A stretch of 8,915 nucleotides of DNA, from positions 1 to 8,915 of the forward strand of contig JAPLIO010000178.1 in the NCBI GenBank assembly GCA_026389055.1, written 5' to 3'. The stretch is from Candidatus Melainabacteria bacterium (lineage in GTDB: Bacteria > Cyanobacteriota > Vampirovibrionia > Vampirovibrionales > JAJTHC01). Positions 5,361-8,915 of this stretch are shown in pieces; position 1 is the stretch's first letter, and the number at the start of each line of letters is the position of its first letter. Position numbers and translations under genes: made by a program. The notes beneath the pieces were generated by a model. It was not told the origin of the DNA, made no database searches, and saw only the letters and a list, made by a program, of their open reading frames with translations.

Positions 5361-7214
5361 ATGAATACCCCTCAACCCGCCAGCAAGCTAACCGCTACGG
5401 AAGTTTACAACGAACCCTTCAACCCGAAGCTCCGCAATTTTTGTATTATCGCCCATATTGATCACGGTAAATCTACCCTAGCAGACCGCCTACTAGAATT
5501 TACAGGCACCGTACAAAAACGAGACATGAAAAGCCAACTGCTTGATTCGCTAGACCTTGAGCGGGAACGAGGCATCACCATCAAGCTAAACGCCGCCCGC
5601 ATGGATTATACCTACGAAGGCGAAACCTACGTTCTTAACCTAATTGATACACCAGGTCATGTGGACTTCAGCTACGAAGTTTCTCGTTCACTGGAAGCCT
5701 GCGAAGGGGCGTTGCTAATTGTAGACGCCACCCAAGGCGTAGAAGCTCAAACACTCGCCAACGTTTACATGGCAATAGATGCTAACTTGGAAATTATTCC
5801 CGTTATCAATAAAATAGATTTACCTAGTTCAGATCCTGAACGCGTCAAAAAAGAAGTGGAAGAAGTCATTGGCATTGATGCTTCTAATGCCATTTTGTGT
5901 AGTGCCAAGGCAGGCATTGGGATTGAAGACATTTTAAAAGCCATTGTCGAACGAGTCCCCGCCCCCATCATTAAGGCGGATGCTCCCACAAGAGCGTTAG
6001 TTTTTGATAGTTATTTTGATACTTACCTAGGGGTTATTGCCTATTTACGGGTTGTGGATGGCACGCTAAAGCTAGGCGATGGCATTACCTTCATGGCGAA
6101 CGGCAAAAACTACACCATTACCGAATTAGGCACGATTATGGCGGGCAACAAGGTGAAGCGTCAGTTGCTTACTTCGGGTGAGGTAGGCTATGTCGCTGCC
6201 TCCATCAAAGAAATTGGCTCCATTGTGGGCGATACCATTACCACGCAAGCCAACCCAGCTACAGAATTATTAGCCACTTACAAGCAGGCCGTACCCATGG
6301 TGTTTTGTGGGCTTTACCCTGTAGATAACGACGATTACACCCAACTAAAGGAATCGTTAGAAAAGCTGAAGCTGAATGATTCTTCTATCACCTACGAACC
6401 TGAAACGTCGGATGCTTTGGGCTTTGGGTATCGGTGTGGGTTTTTGGGCTTGCTTCACATGGAAATTATTCAAGAACGGTTAGAGCGGGAATATAACCTC
6501 AACTTAATTCGTACCGCCCCTTCTGTGGTTTATAAAGTGCATACAAACAAGGGCGAAATTCTTCACGTTTCAAACCCTGCGGATATGCCGAGTACCGCTC
6601 ATCGTGAATTTATTGAAGAACCGTTTGTGAAGGTGAGTATTATGTTGCCCCAAGAATTTGTTGGGTCGATGATGGAACTAGCCCAAGACCGTCGGGGTAT
6701 TTTTATCAATATGGCGTATATTGATACCAAGCGGGTTAGCTTGGAATATGAGCTGCCCTTGGCGGAAATGGTGACGGATTTCTACGATCATTTGAAGTCA
6801 AAAACCAAGGGCTATGCTTCGATGGATTACACCTTTAGCGAATATAAGCGGTCTAAGTTGGTGAAAATGGATATTATGTTGGCGGGCGAAGTGGTAGATG
6901 CCTTGAGCATTATTGTTCATGAAGATAAGGCGTTTAATATGGGGCGTGCGTTGACGGAGAAACTGAAAGAGGTGATTCCTCGGCAGATGTTTGAGGTGCC
7001 TATTCAAGCGGCTATTGGGGTGAAGGTGATTGCCCGTACTAACATTAAAGCCATGCGGAAGAACGTGTTGGATAAGTGTTATGGTGGGGATATTAGCCGT
7101 AAGCGGAAGTTGTTGGATAAGCAGAAAGAGGGTAAAAAGCGGATGAAATCCGTTGGGCGGGTGGAAGTGCCTCAAGAAGCCTTCATGGCGGTTCTCAGCT
7201 TGGATGCAGAGTAG
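5361..7214 (+). CDS. lepA: Elongation factor 4 (ribosomal back-translocase LepA)
   Basis: LepA/EF4 is a translational GTPase that acts on the ribosome during elongation or initiation under stress and in subunit biogenesis. GTPase motifs are intact: P-loop AHIDHGKST (31-39), switch II DTPGH (96-100) and NKID (150-153). ERERGITIK (switch I region) and the C-terminal LepA-specific part (RRKLLDKQKEGKKRMK-type basic segment, here with K for the first R) are present. At 617 residues it is slightly longer than the usual ~600, owing to about 20 extra residues before FNPKLRNFCIIAH; I see no strong Shine-Dalgarno before the ATG, so a later start cannot be excluded. It begins 32 bp after the methyltransferase on the same strand with no obvious promoter between. 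The 5' part is C-rich and the 3' part G-rich on this strand. Confidence 0.97.
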   Translation: MNTPQPASKLTATEVYNEPFNPKLRNFCIIAHIDHGKSTLADRLLEFTGTVQKRDMKSQLLDSLDLERERGITIKLNAARMDYTYEGETYVLNLIDTPGHVDFSYEVSRSLEACEGALLIVDATQGVEAQTLANVYMAIDANLEIIPVINKIDLPSSDPERVKKEVEEVIGIDASNAILCSAKAGIGIEDILKAIVERVPAPIIKADAPTRALVFDSYFDTYLGVIAYLRVVDGTLKLGDGITFMANGKNYTITELGTIMAGNKVKRQLLTSGEVGYVAASIKEIGSIVGDTITTQANPATELLATYKQAVPMVFCGLYPVDNDDYTQLKESLEKLKLNDSSITYEPETSDALGFGYRCGFLGLLHMEIIQERLEREYNLNLIRTAPSVVYKVHTNKGEILHVSNPADMPSTAHREFIEEPFVKVSIMLPQEFVGSMMELAQDRRGIFINMAYIDTKRVSLEYELPLAEMVTDFYDHLKSKTKGYASMDYTFSEYKRSKLVKMDIMLAGEVVDALSIIVHEDKAFNMGRALTEKLKEVIPRQMFEVPIQAAIGVKVIARTNIKAMRKNVLDKCYGGDISRKRKLLDKQKEGKKRMKSVGRVEVPQEAFMAVLSLDAE

Positions 7215-7257
7215 GGGTTTTGCCTCCTTCAGTTGGGTTAAGAATTGTAAAAATCTA

Positions 7258-7286
7258 TTGCATAATACCATGTGGTACGTTATACT
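7258..7286 (+). promoter_or_regulatory. Sigma70-type promoter of the small RNA upstream of the abi gene
   Basis: TTGCAT (7258-7263) and TATACT (7281-7286) are spaced exactly 17 bases. The spacer contains a perfect palindrome, TACCA-TG-TGGTA (7266-7277), which could be an operator placed to block polymerase. The predicted start of transcription is near 7293, just before the hairpin of the small RNA. Confidence 0.6.
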
Positions 7287-7292
7287 ATTTGT

Positions 7293-7343
7293 ACAGTAGC
7301 ACCCTGGAGTTAATTTATTTAACTTGCCTGCGGGTGCGTTTTT
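7293..7343 (+). ncRNA. Candidate abi-associated small RNA (~51 nt)
   Basis: A well-spaced promoter is followed within about 50 bases by a closed structure and a U run, defining a short transcript. The outer stem pairs GCACCC (7299-7304) with GGGTGC (7332-7337). Inside, AGTTAA pairs with TTAACT (7309-7314 and 7320-7325) around a five-base loop. CGTTTTT follows the outer stem. A conserved RNA upstream of abiF-type genes (the abiF RNA motif) has been described, and AbiF proteins have been proposed to work with such RNAs. This placement fits, but I have not been able to compare it with the published motif. It may instead be an attenuator for the abi gene or the lepA terminator. Confidence 0.5.
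7299..7343 (+). terminator. Rho-independent terminator ending the small RNA (and possibly lepA)
   Basis: The GCACCC/GGGTGC stem is followed after one G by TTTTT (7339-7343). No other terminator is visible after lepA, so this structure may end both lepA and the small RNA transcripts. The 27-base loop contains its own six-pair stem. Confidence 0.55.
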
Positions 7344-7375
7344 GTATGTTTTTTTAAGTTTAAATAATCTCATCT

Positions 7376-7900
7376 ATGAAACCCTCTCAATCCGAACACG
7401 AATTACTGGAACTGCTCAATAGCAGAGGACTGTTATTAACTAAAACAGTCGATTCTGTAAGAGCTTTACGCTATTTAAAGCTCGATGGATACTACCGTTT
7501 ATCTGGCTATTTTTGGTTGTTTTATGATAAAAGCCGATTACCCGAGCATCATTTTAAAATAGGTACTACATGGGATGAGGTTATCCATCTTTATCATGCA
7601 GATAAAGACCTCCGAAGGCTATTATTAGATGCTTTAGCAGAAGTTGAAATATCAATCAAGTCAATTTTAACTAATTCTGTTTGCGATACCATCAAGTTAA
7701 AAACACAAGAGGATGATCCTTATTGGTGTTGGAATAAGGTCTATTTTAAAACGGATTTTTTAATGCCTAAGCCCACACGGAATGTTTCTGGTTTTGATGA
7801 TTTTCAACAGATATTAAAAAGGGCGGATTCAAGTAAGAAGTGTTCCACTAGGGGTGGAACGGTTAAGCTACGGCATGTAGCACTTCTAACGGCGTCTTGA
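7376..7900 (+). CDS. Abi_2-family (AbiD/AbiF-like) abortive-infection protein, 3' truncated by an IS30 element
   Basis: Members of this family are HEPN-type RNase-like proteins that halt phage-infected cells. The N-terminal half matches the family: a helical start ELLELLNSRGLLL, then LDGYYRLSGYFWLF (GYYRLSGY at 38-45), FKIGTTWDEVIHLYHADKDLRRLLLDALAEVEISI (60-94), and FDDFQQILKRADSSK (140-154). After K154 or K155 the reading continues into IS30 DNA for about 20 foreign residues (CSTRGG...LLTAS), so the native part ends near 7840 and the C-terminal half is missing, probably lying beyond the window or lost. Where many relatives seem to have an R-x(4-6)-H motif after the EIxI helix, this protein reads KSILTNS, which may mean a lost active site. 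No Shine-Dalgarno precedes the ATG. About 32% GC in a sampled line. Almost certainly non-functional as it stands. Confidence 0.75.
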   Translation: MKPSQSEHELLELLNSRGLLLTKTVDSVRALRYLKLDGYYRLSGYFWLFYDKSRLPEHHFKIGTTWDEVIHLYHADKDLRRLLLDALAEVEISIKSILTNSVCDTIKLKTQEDDPYWCWNKVYFKTDFLMPKPTRNVSGFDDFQQILKRADSSKKCSTRGGTVKLRHVALLTAS

Positions 7901-8847
7901 AGCCCAAGCACTTCCTCGGACGAGTATTCAACTTCCGCTGAACCACCAAAACTTCCGCCTCACTAACCATACCAAAATCCGTCCCCTTTGGGAAGTACTG
8001 ACGCAACAACCCATTCGTATTCTCATTAGTCCCACGCTCCCAACTATGGTAAGGCTTCGCAAAATAAGTCTCTACACCCAACGCTGACGCTATTTTATGG
8101 TGGTACGCAAACTCCTTCCCATTGTCAAACGTAATCGTTTTGACAGGCAAGTGTTTCAGGGCTTCAATAATGCCAGCACGCTGACGCTATTTTATGGTGG
8201 TACGCAAACTCCTTCCCATTGTCAAACGTAATCGTTTTGACAGGCAAGTGTTTCAGGGCTTCAATAATGCCAGCACTCACCATTTCAGCCGTTGAACGGG
8301 CTACCTTAAACACCACTAATGCCCTACTTTTTCGTTCTACCAAGGTAACAACAGCAGGGTTTGTGATTTTTCCCGACCACGGTGTCCGCCTCCCAATCGC
8401 CCAGCCTTCCTCTGCTTTCGACGATTTCAGGTCTTTGGCTAATGTCAACTCTACCGACAATTTGCCCTCGGGTGGTTTTACCGTTGACTCGTTTTTGGTA
8501 GGCTCTGCTTTTTCGACGGAGATGGGTGTACAGGGTTCCGCCATTTCTTTTATCTTGGTAGATGTGTTGGTAGATGGTTTCGTGGCTAATTTCCTTGTTA
8601 TGCTTGAGTTTGAGCCATTCTGATATTTGTTGTGGACTCCATTGTTCTTGGGTAATTTTTTCTTCAAGGAGTGGGCTTGTTGGTGTCGGTAGCCTCGTTT
8701 TCCGGTGTTTCTTTTGAGTTCGTTGTTAATGGTGGTGTGTGAGACGGCTAGTTCTTTGGCTATGCGTCTGTTAGACAAGTTGATTGACTTGAGGCTGTTT
8801 ATTTGAGATCGTTGGATGGCGGTTAGTTGTTGGTAGCCTTTGGGCAT
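7863..8847 (-). pseudogene. IS30-family transposase, broken by several lesions
   Basis: This DDE transposase would cut and join its own element. Segments in order: an N-terminal HTH region (MPKGYQQLTAIQRSQI, RRIAKELAVSHTTI, RNTGKRGYRHQQAH) in the frame of the ATG at 8847; a middle part in another frame from about 8668 to 8358, containing EEKITQEQWSPQQISEWLKL, HETIYQHIYQDKR and GDWEADTVVGK (first Asp); then VTLVERKSRALVVFKV and KTITFDNGKEF (second Asp) back in the N-terminal frame; and finally WERGTNENTNGLLRQYFPKGTDF (Glu) up to the stop at 7863. The breaks are an apparent deletion/frameshift near 8668, a one-base frameshift near 8358, and a 97 bp duplication at 8081-8274. Without the duplication about 295 codons remain, short of the usual 320-350. 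AAGGAG lies 10 bases before the ATG. All catalytic residues can be read, but no intact enzyme can be made. Confidence 0.85.
8081..8274 (-). repeat. 97 bp perfect tandem duplication within the transposase
   Basis: Positions 8081-8177 are repeated exactly at 8178-8274, and the match runs two further bases. Each copy encodes the FDNGKEFAYHHKIAS segment around the second catalytic Asp. Because 97 is not a multiple of three, the duplication shifts the frame, and translation from upstream ends soon after at KIASACWHY. The identity of the copies indicates a recent event, or an assembly artefact. Confidence 0.95.
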
Positions 8848-8915
8848 TTGTGTGTATCTCCTTTTTATTGTCGTTAATAAAAAGATACTACAACCAGTGG
8901 CTAGCCGCTCCCCCT

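Larger units (their letters stand above)
7842..8903 (-). mobile_element. IS30-family insertion sequence, degenerate
   Basis: About 1.06 kb of DNA carrying an IS30-type transposase interrupts the abi gene. The ends are estimated: the left begins GTTCCACTAGGGG, and the right, read on the minus strand, AGCCACTGGTTGTAG. They share CCACT and scattered further positions, so the terminal repeats are imperfect. The left end also forms a hairpin, GTTCCAC (7842-7848) with GTGGAAC (7854-7860). I find no clear short target duplication, and only about 12 bp remain beyond the right end, so the exact boundary is uncertain by several bases. The size is normal for the family. Confidence 0.7.

Noticed and set aside
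6798..7373. 191-codon open frame antisense to the end of lepA
   Set aside because: It lies opposite the conserved lepA C-terminus, its product is His/Asn/Leu-rich with no family motif, and its start falls across the small-RNA terminator. It is a shadow of lepA codon usage.
8219..8623. 134-codon plus-strand open frame within the IS element
   Set aside because: It is antisense to the transposase, whose motifs (GDWEADT, FDNGKEF) are clearly encoded on the minus strand.
1..8915. CRISPR arrays, tRNA or rRNA genes
   Set aside because: I saw no regularly spaced short repeats and no tRNA-like cloverleaf or rRNA sequence on either strand by eye.

Overview
The window is a bacterial chromosomal segment of roughly 40% GC (my estimate from sampled lines). 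It carries housekeeping translation genes (rplU, rpmA, lepA) interleaved with mobile and defence DNA. The L21, L27 and LepA sequences look loosely like those of non-photosynthetic Cyanobacteriota (Vampirovibrionia/Melainabacteria), but I cannot confirm this without a search and hold it with low confidence.

Left part (1-1985), mostly minus strand. rplU and rpmA form an operon, followed downstream by a small multi-pass membrane protein of unknown function. Two ~140 bp copies of one MITE-like element lie here in opposite orientation. Each has near-perfect terminal inverted repeats and an apparent 4 bp target duplication. One copy sits inside the rplU-rpmA operon, the other between rpmA and the membrane protein gene. 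A 10 bp-stem hairpin after rpmA is the likely operon terminator.

Middle (1986-5328). A plus-strand gene of unknown function starts with eight consecutive ATG codons and encodes a Gly/Pro/Ser/Thr/Asn-rich protein with almost no charged residues. It converges with, and overlaps by 9 bp, a minus-strand gene whose N-terminal third looks like exonuclease VII small subunit (XseB) and whose remaining ~120 residues are an unrecognised extension. A 14 bp inverted repeat lies just upstream of that gene. Next comes a compact, AT-rich restriction-modification pair: a PD-(D/E)XK endonuclease, possibly ApaLI-like, starting at TTG, and a beta-class amino-methyltransferase overlapping it by one base (TAATG).

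Right part (5329-8915). Full-length lepA begins 32 bp after the methyltransferase. Downstream is what I read as an Abi_2-family (AbiD/AbiF-like) abortive-infection locus. A sigma70-type promoter drives a ~50 nt structured RNA that ends in a terminator, followed by the abi gene. That gene has lost its 3' part to an IS30-family element on the opposite strand. The IS30 transposase is itself dead: it has an apparent internal deletion/frameshift, a one-base frameshift and a 97 bp tandem duplication. The R-M pair and the abi locus flank lepA, so this looks like a small, decaying defence island around a core gene. The most interesting system here is the abi gene with its small upstream RNA.
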